Shown piece by piece: positions 25,963 through 38,193 of a stretch of 64,000 nucleotides of DNA. A program made the translations under genes and the position numbers. Positions within the stretch are counted from its first letter, which is position 1. The number at the start of each line of letters is the position of its first letter. Source of the stretch: a bacterium. Its GTDB lineage: Bacteria > Planctomycetota > JAFGQW01. The stretch is taken from the NCBI GenBank assembly GCA_030426805.1, contig JAUHXU010000001.1:1328861-1392860 (forward strand), written 5' to 3'. Under the pieces are notes generated by a model. The model ran no database searches and was not told where the DNA came from. It saw only the letters and a list, made by a program, of their open reading frames with translations.

Positions 25963-26262
25963 GCAATCTCGGTCTCGGGATCGAGAGCTCTCGGGGGAGG
26001 TGGCGGAGCCCGTTGGGTTTGGGTGCGCTTGGCGCGCGTATGGTGCACCAAACACGCGGCATGGTTGCGCTTGGCGGGCCAGTATTGCACCGACGTGCGT
26101 GCGAAACACCGCCAGGGACGCCCATCGGGTGCAGCATCGCCTCGCCAAGCGCACGCATCGCAACAATCGGTGCAGGATCGGGCCGCCAAGCGCATCGTTC
26201 GTGCGCGCGGCGGCTCGCTAACGGGAATCTGACGCGAAACGGGACAAATTCGGCGGAGCGAG
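25963..26262 (+). repeat. Modular dispersed repeat, copy A
   Basis: About 300 bp between the convergent macrodomain and aldo/keto reductase genes. It starts GCAATCTCGGTCTCGGG and ends near GACGCGAAACGGGACAA. Inside are units of about 27 nt, TGCGCTTGGC..GCC....TGCACC, twice forward and then twice as reverse complements, so the element can fold into a long hairpin. Copy B at 41263-41546 is homologous along its length in the opposite orientation. Reading frames here give Arg/Ala-rich low-complexity products and are not taken as genes. Confidence 0.8.
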
Positions 26263-26266
26263 CAGG

Positions 26267-27271
26267 TCAGCGTTCGGTGCGGCGGAAGTCGGGCTCGGGG
26301 TCGGGCTTGCTGTCGACGATCGCCTCGATGCGTTCGAGGACTGCGGCGTCGAGGCGCGCGGCGACGTCGAGGGCGCCGAGGTTCTCCTCGAGTTGCTCGA
26401 GTCGGGAGGCGCCGGTGATCACGGTGCTGACGTTCGGGTTCTTCAGGCACCACCCGATCGCGAGTTGGGCGAGCGAGCAGCCGAGGTCGTCGGCGACGGG
26501 CTCGAGTTCCTGGACCTTCTCGATCCGGCGGCGCCCTTCGTCGGACTCGACCTCCTGGCGCAGCCAGTCGTACTCCGGCAGCGCGAGCCGGCTGCCGTCG
26601 GGGATGCCGTCGTTGTACTTGCCGGTCAGCAGCCCTCGAGCGAGCGGGCTCCAGGTCGTCGTGCCGAGACCGACATCGTGGTAGAGCCTCGCATACTCGC
26701 GCTCGACCCGATCGCGGTGGAACAGGTGATACTGCGGCTGCTCCATCGTGGGCGGCACGAGCCCGCACTCCCGCGCGACCGCGTGCGCGCAGCGGATCTG
26801 CTCCGCGCTCCACTCGCTCGTGCCCCAGTAGAGGGCCTGGCCGCGCTGGACGACGAGACTCATCGCCCGCACGGTCTCCTCGATCGGGGTGTACGGGTCG
26901 GGGCGGTGGCAGTAGATCAGGTCGACGTAGTCGAGCCCGAGTCGCGCGAGGCTCGCGTCGGTGCCTTCGCGAATCCGCTTCGCCGACAGCCCCTGATCGT
27001 TCGGCCCGTAGCCGCCCCAGAAGATCTTCGTCGACACGACGAGGTCGCGGCGCGCCCAGCCGCCGCGCGCGATCACCCGCCCCATCACGGTCTCGGACGC
27101 ACCGTGCGCGTAGATCTCCGCGTTGTCGAAGAAGTTGACACCCGCGTCGAATGCCGCGGCCATCAGTCGATACGCCACGTCTTCGTCGATCTGCTCCCCG
27201 AACGTCACCCACGACCCGAACGACAACGCCGAGACGTTGAGACCGGAACGACCGAGCCGACGATACTCCAT
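26267..27271 (-). CDS. Aldo/keto reductase (YghZ / K+-channel beta-type)
   Basis: 334 residues, a full AKR barrel. The N terminus is [21 protein letters not shown]; the catalytic set is visible as [10 protein letters not shown] (Asp, Tyr), STKIFWGG (Lys) and IYCHRPDP (His). Motifs [19 protein letters not shown] and [12 protein letters not shown] place it with YghZ/AKR14 and channel beta subunits. YghZ reduces L-glyceraldehyde 3-phosphate and methylglyoxal using NADPH; this one may detoxify similar aldehydes. An AAGGAA lies before the ATG. It stands alone and ends at repeat A. Confidence 0.93.
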   Translation of the reverse strand: MEYRRLGRSGLNVSALSFGSWVTFGEQIDEDVAYRLMAAAFDAGVNFFDNAEIYAHGASETVMGRVIARGGWARRDLVVSTKIFWGGYGPNDQGLSAKRIREGTDASLARLGLDYVDLIYCHRPDPYTPIEETVRAMSLVVQRGQALYWGTSEWSAEQIRCAHAVARECGLVPPTMEQPQYHLFHRDRVEREYARLYHDVGLGTTTWSPLARGLLTGKYNDGIPDGSRLALPEYDWLRQEVESDEGRRRIEKVQELEPVADDLGCSLAQLAIGWCLKNPNVSTVITGASRLEQLEENLGALDVAARLDAAVLERIEAIVDSKPDPEPDFRRTER

Positions 27272-27349
27272 CGTGTTTTCCTTTCCACGTGAACGCGCGG
27301 AGTATACCAGTTAGCTTGGTGCAACCGCTCCACCGGGAGACCTCGATCC

Positions 27350-29623
27350 GTGCCAGAGAAGCCGTCCCATCAGACGCTCGCCGGGCGCGCCGCCGACTAC
27401 GTGCGACGCGACGCACGCGCCGACGCGATGGCGGGACTCAGCGTCGCGGTCATGGGCGTCCCACAAGCGATGGCGTATGCGCTGATCGCCGGACTTCCCC
27501 CCGTCTACGGCCTCTACACCGCGATCGCGACGTGCGCGGTGTCCGCGCTGCTCGGCAGCTCGAACCACCTGGTCACCGGGCCGACCAACGCCGCGTGCAT
27601 GGTCATCCTGAGCCTCACCGCCGACCTGCCGGCGCGCACCGGTCACGGCCTGCTCGAGATCGTCTTCCTGCTCACGTTCATCACCGGGCTGATCCAGCTC
27701 GTGTTCGGCGTGCTCAAGCTCGGCGGGATCGTGCGCTACGTGTCGAACTCGGTGATCATCGGCTTCACCGCCGGCGCCGGCATCCTGATCGCGGTCAACC
27801 AGCTCCGCAACGTGCTCGGCGTGGACATCAGCGCCGACGGCGCCCGACGCTTCCACGAAGTGCTCGTCGCGACCGTGTCGCGGGTCGGCGAGACCAACGT
27901 CTACGCACTGGTCCTCGCGGCCGGCACGGCGCTGCTCGTCGCCGGGCTGCCGAAGATCAGCAAGCGACTCCCCGCGTCGCTGATCGCGGTCGGCGCAGCC
28001 ACGTTCGCGTGCTGGGCGCTCGGCTGGTATGACGCCACGACGATGGGCGCCCACCGCGTCGAGATCGCCCGCGACATCGAGCCGATCCGCGGCAGCCTCG
28101 CGATCTTCCACGTGCCGTCACTCGTCGTCGCTCCGGACTGGGCCCTCGCGCTCGAGCTCACGCCCGGCGCGCTGGCGCTCGCGGTGATCGGGCTGATCGA
28201 GGCGACCGCGATCGCGCGGACGATCGCGTCGAAGACCGGACAGCGCCTCGACTTCACGCAGGAGTTCATCGGCCAGGGAGCCGGCAAGATGGCCGGCGCG
28301 TTCTTCTCGTCGTTCGCCGGCAGCGGGTCGTTCACGCGCTCGGCCGTCTGCTACCAGTCGGGCGGCCGCACGCGAATGGCGGCGATCTTCTCCGCCGGCT
28401 GGACCGCGCTCACACTCCTCTTGTTCGCGCCCTTCGCGAACTTCATCCCGAAGGCGAGCCTCGCCGGGATGCTGCTCGTGATCGCCTACTCGATGATCGA
28501 CAAGCAGCGCCTCAAGAGCTCGCTCAAGTCGGGGCGCTTCCCGCAGATCGTCCTGTTCGGCACGTTGCTGTCCACACTGGTCGTGCCGATCCAGTACGCG
28601 ATCTTCGTCGGCGTCGCACTCAGCGTCCTGATCCTGCTGCGCGTGACCGGCCAGACGGACCTGACACAGCTCGTCCGACGGCCCGACGAGGGGTTCGACG
28701 AGGTGCCGTTCAACAAGGCGCCCGCGTCGGCCGTCGCGGTCGTCAACATGGAGGGCGACCTCTACTTCGCGGCCGCCGAAGACCTCGACTACGAGCTGCT
28801 CCGCTGCATCACGCCGCAGACCCGCGTCGTCGTGCTCCGCATGAAGCGACTCCGCGCCGTCGGCAGCACCGCGATGGCGATCCTCGAGCACTACTGGGAG
28901 CTCCTGCGCGAACGCGACATCCGGCTCGTCGTGTGCGGCATCGAGGACGAGTTGAAGGACGTGATGACCGGCAGCGGCCTGCGTCGGAAGATCGGCGAGG
29001 AGAACATCTTCTACGCCGACAACAAGCTGCTCCAGTCGACCGAACTCGCGCTCGCGCGGGCGCGCAGCATCTGCGACGTCGAGCGACGCAATGCCGAGAC
29101 CGTCGTCCTCGACGGCGCCGACGCGCCCGCGGTCCCACGCGGCATCACGGCCGCCGACGTGATGGACCGTCGTTGCATTCGCTTCGGCAACCAGCACCAG
29201 CTGCGCGAAGCCGTCTGGCTGATGTCGGAAATGCACCGCCAGAGCCGATCGACCCGCGCGCAACCGCTGTTCCTGCAGCACCGCGACGGCACGCTCGCCG
29301 CGAAGCTCACGCCGTGGCGCGTGCTCCGCGAGTTCGCGTCGAGGCTCGACCCGGATGCGGTCCACGAACTGGACGACCGCACCCTGGGCGCACGATTCCG
29401 CGAGCACTTCACGACGTCGATCGCATCGATCGCCGACGGCGACCCGGCCGCGGTGACGAAGGCGACCGGCCTCGCCCGCGCGATCCAGATCGGCCGCGAC
29501 GACGACGTCGACGTGATCCCGGTCGTCAGCGAGGACGGTCACATCACCGGGCTGATCCACATGGCCGATGCGCTCCGCGCGCTGGCGCGGTCCGTGACGC
29601 CCCCGGAGGACGCCGATGCCTGA
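27350..29623 (+). CDS. SulP-family anion transporter with STAS and C-terminal CBS-like region
   Basis: 757 residues. Residues 20-430 form the SulP membrane domain (GVPQAMAYALIAGLPPVYGLY at the first helix, quoted only as a marker). A STAS domain follows at about 459-575 (GDLYFAAAEDLDYELL). Residues 598-750 look like a CBS pair (ITAADVMDRR and VIPVVSEDGHITGLIHM). SulP members carry sulfate, bicarbonate or other anions with Na+ or H+; the ligand is not predictable. CBS domains usually sense adenine nucleotides, so transport may respond to energy state. A TATACC at 27303-27308 is the only promoter hint. The next gene encodes another CBS protein and overlaps by 8 bp. Confidence 0.88.
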   Translation: MPEKPSHQTLAGRAADYVRRDARADAMAGLSVAVMGVPQAMAYALIAGLPPVYGLYTAIATCAVSALLGSSNHLVTGPTNAACMVILSLTADLPARTGHGLLEIVFLLTFITGLIQLVFGVLKLGGIVRYVSNSVIIGFTAGAGILIAVNQLRNVLGVDISADGARRFHEVLVATVSRVGETNVYALVLAAGTALLVAGLPKISKRLPASLIAVGAATFACWALGWYDATTMGAHRVEIARDIEPIRGSLAIFHVPSLVVAPDWALALELTPGALALAVIGLIEATAIARTIASKTGQRLDFTQEFIGQGAGKMAGAFFSSFAGSGSFTRSAVCYQSGGRTRMAAIFSAGWTALTLLLFAPFANFIPKASLAGMLLVIAYSMIDKQRLKSSLKSGRFPQIVLFGTLLSTLVVPIQYAIFVGVALSVLILLRVTGQTDLTQLVRRPDEGFDEVPFNKAPASAVAVVNMEGDLYFAAAEDLDYELLRCITPQTRVVVLRMKRLRAVGSTAMAILEHYWELLRERDIRLVVCGIEDELKDVMTGSGLRRKIGEENIFYADNKLLQSTELALARARSICDVERRNAETVVLDGADAPAVPRGITAADVMDRRCIRFGNQHQLREAVWLMSEMHRQSRSTRAQPLFLQHRDGTLAAKLTPWRVLREFASRLDPDAVHELDDRTLGARFREHFTTSIASIADGDPAAVTKATGLARAIQIGRDDDVDVIPVVSEDGHITGLIHMADALRALARSVTPPEDADA

Positions 29624-30134
29624 GCACACCGAAGCGCGCCACCTGATGACGACGACGGTGCCGACCGTGCGAGCGGACGCGACGCTGCGCGAGGCCCTGC
29701 GCCCGATGCTGGCGGCCAGCGCGGGCCCGAACGACCTCGCCGCCGTCGTCGTCGTCGATGGCGACGACCGCTACGTCGGGCTGCTCACCCCGCGCCTCGC
29801 GGTCAAGGGCGCCCTCGCGCTGTGGATGCCGGACCCGATCGACGACGAGCACGGCGTCGACGACGACGGGGGCCTGACCGCGGTCCTGGCCGAACGCCTC
29901 GACGAACCCGTGAAGGCGATCCTCGTCCACGGCGTGCCGACCGTCGCACCCGGCGACCGACTCGTGCGGCTGATCGACACGATCGCGCGGCGGCGCTTCG
30001 ACGCGCTGGCGGTCGTCGAGGACGGCCGCCCGGTCGGGATCGTCACGATCGCCCGCGTGTTCGAGGCCGCGAGCGACCTCGCGCTCACGCCGGGCGACGA
30101 GGGCATCGAACTCGGCGGTCGACGCCGGACGTGA
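29616..30134 (+). CDS. Stand-alone tandem CBS-domain protein
   Basis: 172 residues containing two CBS motifs: LMTTTVPTVRADATLREALR with VVVVDGDDRYVGLLTP, then ILVHGVPTVAPGDRLVRLID with LAVVEDGRPVGIVTI. GGAGGA precedes the ATG, which overlaps the SulP gene by 8 bp, so both are co-translated. It probably partners the CBS region of the transporter or binds the same nucleotide. Only 4 bp separate it from the convergent metH stop. Confidence 0.85.
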   Translation: MPEHTEARHLMTTTVPTVRADATLREALRPMLAASAGPNDLAAVVVVDGDDRYVGLLTPRLAVKGALALWMPDPIDDEHGVDDDGGLTAVLAERLDEPVKAILVHGVPTVAPGDRLVRLIDTIARRRFDALAVVEDGRPVGIVTIARVFEAASDLALTPGDEGIELGGRRRT

Positions 30135-30138
30135 CCGG

Positions 30139-33819
<3,681 letters not shown>

Positions 33820-33853
33820 GCCCTCTCATAGCCCAGGAGCCCGGCGAGGTCCA

Positions 33854-33883
33854 TTCCGGCCCTGCCCGGCTCGCTGCTATAAT
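33854..33883 (+). promoter_or_regulatory. Promoter of the K+ channel gene
   Basis: A perfect TATAAT at 33878-33883 with TTCCGG 18 bp upstream (33854-33859). The channel ATG is 35 bp further on. The 98-bp gap is shared with the divergent metH promoter. Confidence 0.5.
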
Positions 33884-33917
33884 CGCGACACCTCGAACGG
33901 CCGGCGGCGGAGCGGCG

Positions 33918-35618
33918 ATGAAGTTTCTCATCTCACAACTGTCCTACTTCCTCTCCGAGCAGGAGCTCCGCAAGAACCTCCGCGCGCTGCTGAAGTACGT
34001 CGGCTTCCTCGTCGCCGTGATCGTCGTGTTCAGCATCCTGTTCCACGTGATCATGGAATGGGAAGGGCAGCAGCACTCGTGGTTGACGGGGTTCTACTGG
34101 ACGCTCACGGTGATGAGCACGCTGGGCTTCGGCGACATCACGTTTCAAAGCGACCTCGGTCGCGCGTTCAGCCTCCTCGTCCTCGTCTCGGGGATCGTCT
34201 TGCTGCTGATCATGCTGCCGTTCACGTTCATCCGCTACTTCTACGCCCCGTGGCTCGAGGCCCAGATCCGCGCCCGCGCACCACGTGCGGTCCCGGGGGA
34301 CATGGCCGGGCACGTGATCATCTGTCGCCACGACTCGATCGCGCCGGGCCTCGCGCGCAAGCTCGACTTCTCGCAGATCCCCTACTTCGTGCTCGAGCCG
34401 GATCCAATCGTCGCCGAGCGGATGATCTCCGACGGCATCTCCGCGGTGACCGGGGATATCGACAGCCCCGACACCTACCGACGGCTGCGCGCGCGCCACG
34501 CGCGGATGGTCTTCGCCAACGGCGAGGATACGGTCAACACGAACATCGCCCTGACGGTTCGCGACGTCGCACCCGACGTGCCGATCGTCGCCCTCGCGGA
34601 GAACGACGACTCGGTGGACATCCTCGAGTTGAGCGGCGCGAACCGCGTGCTGAACCTCAAGCGCCGCCTCGGCCAGCAGCTCGCGACCCGGGTCAACCTC
34701 GGCGCGGGCTCGGCCGCGGTGATCGGGCGATTCAAGGGCCTGCGCCTCGCCGAGTTCGCGGTCGCGAATACGCCGTTCGCCGGCAAGACGCTGATCGACA
34801 CGCGACTTCGCCAGGACACCGGCGTGAGCGTGATCGGCGTGTGGGAGCGCGGGCACTTCCAACCGGTGCGCCCCGACTCCACGCTGTCCGACGCCGCGGT
34901 GCCGGTCGTGATCGGCACGCGCGAGCAACTCGACCGGCTGAACGAACGCCTCGCCTCGGCGAAGCGCGAACCTCGCCCGGTCGTGATCATCGGCGGCGGC
35001 CGCGTCGGATTCGCCGCGGCCGGTGCGCTCCGACGGCGCGGCGTGCAGGTCCACGTCGTCGACCGCGACCAGCGCCTCGCGCGCGCGTTCCGCGACCAGG
35101 CCGATCGCTTCATCGTCGGCGATGCCGCCGACCGCGAGGTCCTCGCCGAGGCAGGGCTCGAGGAAGCCGGCGCCGTCGCGCTGACGACGAACGACGACGC
35201 GGTGAACATCTACCTCACCGTCTACTGTCGCCGGCTGCAGAAGGACCTCCACATCGCGAGCCGCATCACCCACGAGCGCAACCTCGAAGCGATGTGCCGC
35301 GCCGGCGCCGACTCGGTGCTCAGCTACTCGTCGCTCGGCCGGGAGTACGTGTTCTCCCGGTTGCTCGGACGCAACCCGATCATGGTCGGCGAGGGCACGG
35401 ACTTCTTCTACGTCCGGGTGCCCGCGTCGATCGCCGGGCAACCGCTCGCGGAGACGCGGATCGGCGCGCGCACCGGCCTGATCGTGATCGCCCTCGAGCG
35501 CGGCGACGACATGCAGACGAACCCGGGCCCGCACACGCCGGTGCCGGAAGGCGGGAGCCTGCTGCTCCTCGGCACGGCCGAGCAGCGCCAGGCGTTCGCG
35601 GAGGCGTTCGAGCGGTAG
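33918..35618 (+). CDS. Potassium channel with two tandem RCK (TrkA-type) modules
   Basis: 566 residues. Two membrane helices flank a pore loop TLTVMSTLGFGDIT (about 64-78); the selectivity filter is TLGFGD in place of the usual TVGYGD. Then come TrkA-N (GHVIICRHDS, near 130), TrkA-C, a second TrkA-N (VVIIGGGRVG, near 353) and a second TrkA-C (about 485-560). Two RCK modules in one chain occur in BK-type and some prokaryotic channels, forming a full gating ring from four subunits. The ring would gate K+ flux through nucleotide or Ca2+ binding. The start follows the promoter by 35 bp. Confidence 0.88.
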   Translation: MKFLISQLSYFLSEQELRKNLRALLKYVGFLVAVIVVFSILFHVIMEWEGQQHSWLTGFYWTLTVMSTLGFGDITFQSDLGRAFSLLVLVSGIVLLLIMLPFTFIRYFYAPWLEAQIRARAPRAVPGDMAGHVIICRHDSIAPGLARKLDFSQIPYFVLEPDPIVAERMISDGISAVTGDIDSPDTYRRLRARHARMVFANGEDTVNTNIALTVRDVAPDVPIVALAENDDSVDILELSGANRVLNLKRRLGQQLATRVNLGAGSAAVIGRFKGLRLAEFAVANTPFAGKTLIDTRLRQDTGVSVIGVWERGHFQPVRPDSTLSDAAVPVVIGTREQLDRLNERLASAKREPRPVVIIGGGRVGFAAAGALRRRGVQVHVVDRDQRLARAFRDQADRFIVGDAADREVLAEAGLEEAGAVALTTNDDAVNIYLTVYCRRLQKDLHIASRITHERNLEAMCRAGADSVLSYSSLGREYVFSRLLGRNPIMVGEGTDFFYVRVPASIAGQPLAETRIGARTGLIVIALERGDDMQTNPGPHTPVPEGGSLLLLGTAEQRQAFAEAFER

Positions 35619-35627
35619 GCCCGGACG

Positions 35628-37058
35628 TCAGCGCGGGCGGATCACGACGAGCTTCTCGCGCGTCATCTCGCGCACGCCGTGCTCGGTGCCCCCCACGCCC
35701 AGCCCCGCCTCGCGCCAGCCACCGAACGGCATCCAGTCGACCCGGAACGCGGTCAGGTCGTTGACCATGAAGGCCGCCGCCTCGACGTGCCGCGCCGCGT
35801 CGAACGCCCGGTCGACGTCCTGCGTGAAGATCGACGACTGGAACGGGCTCACCGACGCGTTGACCTTCGCGACCGCTTCGTCGAGGTCGGCCACCGGCTG
35901 GATCGCGACGACCGGCCCGAAGACCTCCTTCGCGATTACGTCCGCCTCTTCCGGCGCCCCGCGAAGCACGGTCGTGCCGTAGACGGTGGGGCCCAGCGGC
36001 TCGCCGCCGAGGAGTCGTTCGGCGCCGGCGGACGTCGCCTGCCCGACCCACGCGTCGACGCGCGTGACTTCGTCCGGCTCGATGAGCGGTCCGATGTCGG
36101 TGGCCCGGTCACGGGCGTCCCCGCAGACGAGGTCGCGCGCGGCCGCGACGAGGCGCTCGGTGAACGCGGCCTCGACGGCGCGCTCGACGTAGACCCGCTG
36201 CGTCGACACGCAGACCTGGCCCGCGTGGTAGAACGCGCCCCGCGTGATCGCCGGCACGGCGCGGTCGAGGTCGGCGTCCGCGAGGACGATCGTCGCGGCG
36301 TTGCCGCCGTGCTCGAGCGCCAGCCGGGTGCCGTCGGCCGCACGGCGGCGGAGGCCCCACCCGACGTCGGCCGACCCGATGAACGAGATGAACCGAACCG
36401 CCGGGCTCTCGACGAGCGGCGTGACCGCGGCACCGGCGGCGGGCACGACCTGGAGGACGCCGTCGGGCAGCCCGGCGTCGGCGAGGATCCGGGCGAGCGC
36501 GATCGCACTCGTCGGCGTCGTCGAGGCGGGCTTCAGCACGCACGCGTTGCCGGCGGCGAGCGCCGCACCCGCCTGATGGCACGCCAAGTTCAGCGGATGG
36601 TTGAACGCGGAGATCGCGAGCACGACGCCGATCGGCTCGCGCGTCGTGAACGCGACGTGGTGCTCCGTACCGGGTGCGCGCTCCATGCCGACGCGTTCGC
36701 CGTCGAGGTGAAGCGCGGTATCGGCGCACGCGTCGAGTGTCACCGCGGCGCGCGTCGCCTCGACCTCGGCGTCGGCGAGCGGCTTGCCGCCCTCGGTCGC
36801 GATTCGCATCGCGAGGTCGTCGCGGCTCGCCCGGACGGCCGTCGCGGCCGCGCGGAGGATTTCGGCTCGACGCCACGCCGGCGTCGCGGACCACTCGGCG
36901 TGGGCGGTGACGGCCGTGTCGAGCGCATGTGCAAGCGCCGCCTCGCCGGCAAACTCGACCTGCGCGAACGGCTCACGGTCGAACGGACACACGACGTCCC
37001 GCCAGATCGGCTCGCGCGCGGCGAAGCCCGGGAGTGCGAGCCCGAATCGATCACTCAC
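35628..37058 (-). CDS. NAD(P)-dependent aldehyde dehydrogenase
   Basis: 476 residues, complete ALDH fold. The GTG start at 37058 overlaps the MoaC stop (GTGA); the longer open frame only shadows moaC. The catalytic Cys is in GQVCVSTQ near residue 282 and the Glu in LALEHGG near 246 (usually LELGG). It oxidises an aldehyde to the acid; motifs GTEHHVAF and PFGGWREAG match the glyceraldehyde/semialdehyde-type branch, but the substrate is open. The overlap with moaC is unusual: an ALDH is not part of molybdopterin synthesis. Confidence 0.9.
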   Translation of the reverse strand: MSDRFGLALPGFAAREPIWRDVVCPFDREPFAQVEFAGEAALAHALDTAVTAHAEWSATPAWRRAEILRAAATAVRASRDDLAMRIATEGGKPLADAEVEATRAAVTLDACADTALHLDGERVGMERAPGTEHHVAFTTREPIGVVLAISAFNHPLNLACHQAGAALAAGNACVLKPASTTPTSAIALARILADAGLPDGVLQVVPAAGAAVTPLVESPAVRFISFIGSADVGWGLRRRAADGTRLALEHGGNAATIVLADADLDRAVPAITRGAFYHAGQVCVSTQRVYVERAVEAAFTERLVAAARDLVCGDARDRATDIGPLIEPDEVTRVDAWVGQATSAGAERLLGGEPLGPTVYGTTVLRGAPEEADVIAKEVFGPVVAIQPVADLDEAVAKVNASVSPFQSSIFTQDVDRAFDAARHVEAAAFMVNDLTAFRVDWMPFGGWREAGLGVGGTEHGVREMTREKLVVIRPR

Positions 37059-37537
37059 GCCGACACCTCCGGGCGAATCCACGTCCCGGACCGCCCCCCC
37101 TCCTTGCGATCGACACGGACGTCGGTGATCGAAGCGCCGTGACCGAGCGCCTTCGTCATGTCGACCACCGTCAGGGCCGCGGCCGTCACGGCCGCAAGCG
37201 CTTCCATCTCGACGCCGGTGCGGGCGCGAACGCGTACCGTCGCGACGATCCGCACGCCGGCGTCGTCGGGCGTGATCGCGACGTCGACGTGATCCAGCGG
37301 CAGCGGATGGCACATCGGCACGAGGTCGGCCGTGCGCTTGGCGCCCATGATGCCGGCGAGCCGCGCGGTCTCGACGATCGGCCCCTTGGGACCGGCGCCG
37401 TCGGCGACGGCGGCACGGGCCGCATCCCCGAGCACGACGCGTCCCGACGCGACCGCGACGCGTGCGGTGATTTCTTTCCCGCCGACGTCGACCATTACGG
37501 CCTCGTCGCCGCGCACATGAGACAGCTCATCGGACAT
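37055..37537 (-). CDS. moaC: Cyclic pyranopterin monophosphate synthase
   Basis: 160 residues. MoaC converts the MoaA product into cPMP, the second step of molybdenum cofactor synthesis. The signature MCHPLPL (about 75-81), the central VEMEALAAV and the KEGGRSG near the C terminus are all intact. There is no moaA, moaD, moaE or molybdoenzyme gene in the window, so the pathway is scattered. It sits before the ALDH in a translationally coupled pair. Confidence 0.95.
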   Translation of the reverse strand: MSDELSHVRGDEAVMVDVGGKEITARVAVASGRVVLGDAARAAVADGAGPKGPIVETARLAGIMGAKRTADLVPMCHPLPLDHVDVAITPDDAGVRIVATVRVRARTGVEMEALAAVTAAALTVVDMTKALGHGASITDVRVDRKEGGRSGTWIRPEVSA

Positions 37538-37575
37538 CGCGGCCTCCGCTCGACTGCCGATGACGAGAGAGCCGG

Positions 37576-37611
37576 CAAAAGAAGAGGGCGCCGCTCGTCA
37601 GAGCGACGCCC
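37576..37611 (-). terminator. Rho-independent terminator of the TRL-like gene
   Basis: On the minus strand an 11-bp stem (positions 37611-37601 with 37596-37586, one mismatch) closes a 4-nt loop and is followed by the pyrimidine run TCTTCTTTTG (37585-37576). An outer AGCCGG/CCGGCT pair may extend it. It lies about 90 nt after the stop at 37704. Confidence 0.7.
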
Positions 37612-37703
37612 CCGGCTTTGTCATCATCGGGTTCGTTTGGTTAGGGGTCAGGCGTTGTGCCCAACCGGTTCCTTCAAACGAATTGAGATAAGGCGAGTGT
37701 TGT

Positions 37704-38024
37704 CTAGTTGCCGTAGACGACGGTCTTGAACGTGGCGTAGATGCCGAGAACGCTGAAGCTCTCGTGGTCCACGTGGCTCACGGTCGAGATACCGCCGGCG
37801 TTCTTGGCGGCCTGGATGCTGGCGTCGCCCATCGCGACGATACCGAGGATGCTCATCGCCTCGGACGTGCCCATCTTCGTGCCGCCGCTAGCGGACGTCG
37901 CATCGAGCGGGCCCTTCACGCTGGTGAAGATCGTGCCCGGTCCGACCGGGGTCCACGCGCCAGCGCAGCTCGGCATCACGAACGCGGTGACGAGCAGGAT
38001 TGCAATAAGAGTCTTGGCTTTCAT
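37704..38024 (-). CDS. TRL-like family lipoprotein
   Basis: 106 residues. ATG at 38024 is chosen because GGGAGGAA lies just upstream and a lipoprotein signal (ending VMPSC) follows; the open frame further upstream has neither. The mature protein matches the TRL-like pattern: GPGTIFTSVKGP at the start, SEAMSILGIVAMGDASIQAA in the middle and GIYATFKTVVYG at the end. TRL proteins are small envelope proteins of unknown function. It is a single-gene unit with its own terminator; base composition is a little lower in G+C than its neighbours. Confidence 0.85.
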   Translation of the reverse strand: MKAKTLIAILLVTAFVMPSCAGAWTPVGPGTIFTSVKGPLDATSASGGTKMGTSEAMSILGIVAMGDASIQAAKNAGGISTVSHVDHESFSVLGIYATFKTVVYGN

Positions 38025-38193
38025 TTCGGTTCCTCCCTGAACCCGAGAGACAGAAAGTAGATACATCAGAAACAGAGTCCGCTCGATTCTTGGAACCTCC
38101 AAAGGCAAAATCAAGCGCGTGGATCCGCTTTTTTCGGGATCCGGCACGACAAAACGCCCCCCGAGTCATCTACTGATCGGACGAACGCCGACC

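Noticed and set aside
25963..26262. CRISPR array at the modular repeats
   Set aside because: Units are inverted, variable and unevenly spaced, and there are no cas genes.
33820..33917. Cobalamin or SAM riboswitch before metH
   Set aside because: The gap is only 98 bp and shows no B12-box or SAM-type conserved core.
38120..38141. GGATCC...GGATCC hairpin upstream of the TRL-like gene
   Set aside because: The palindromic sites pair, but the stem is short and bulged, with the T run inside the loop; neither a terminator nor a known operator is supported.
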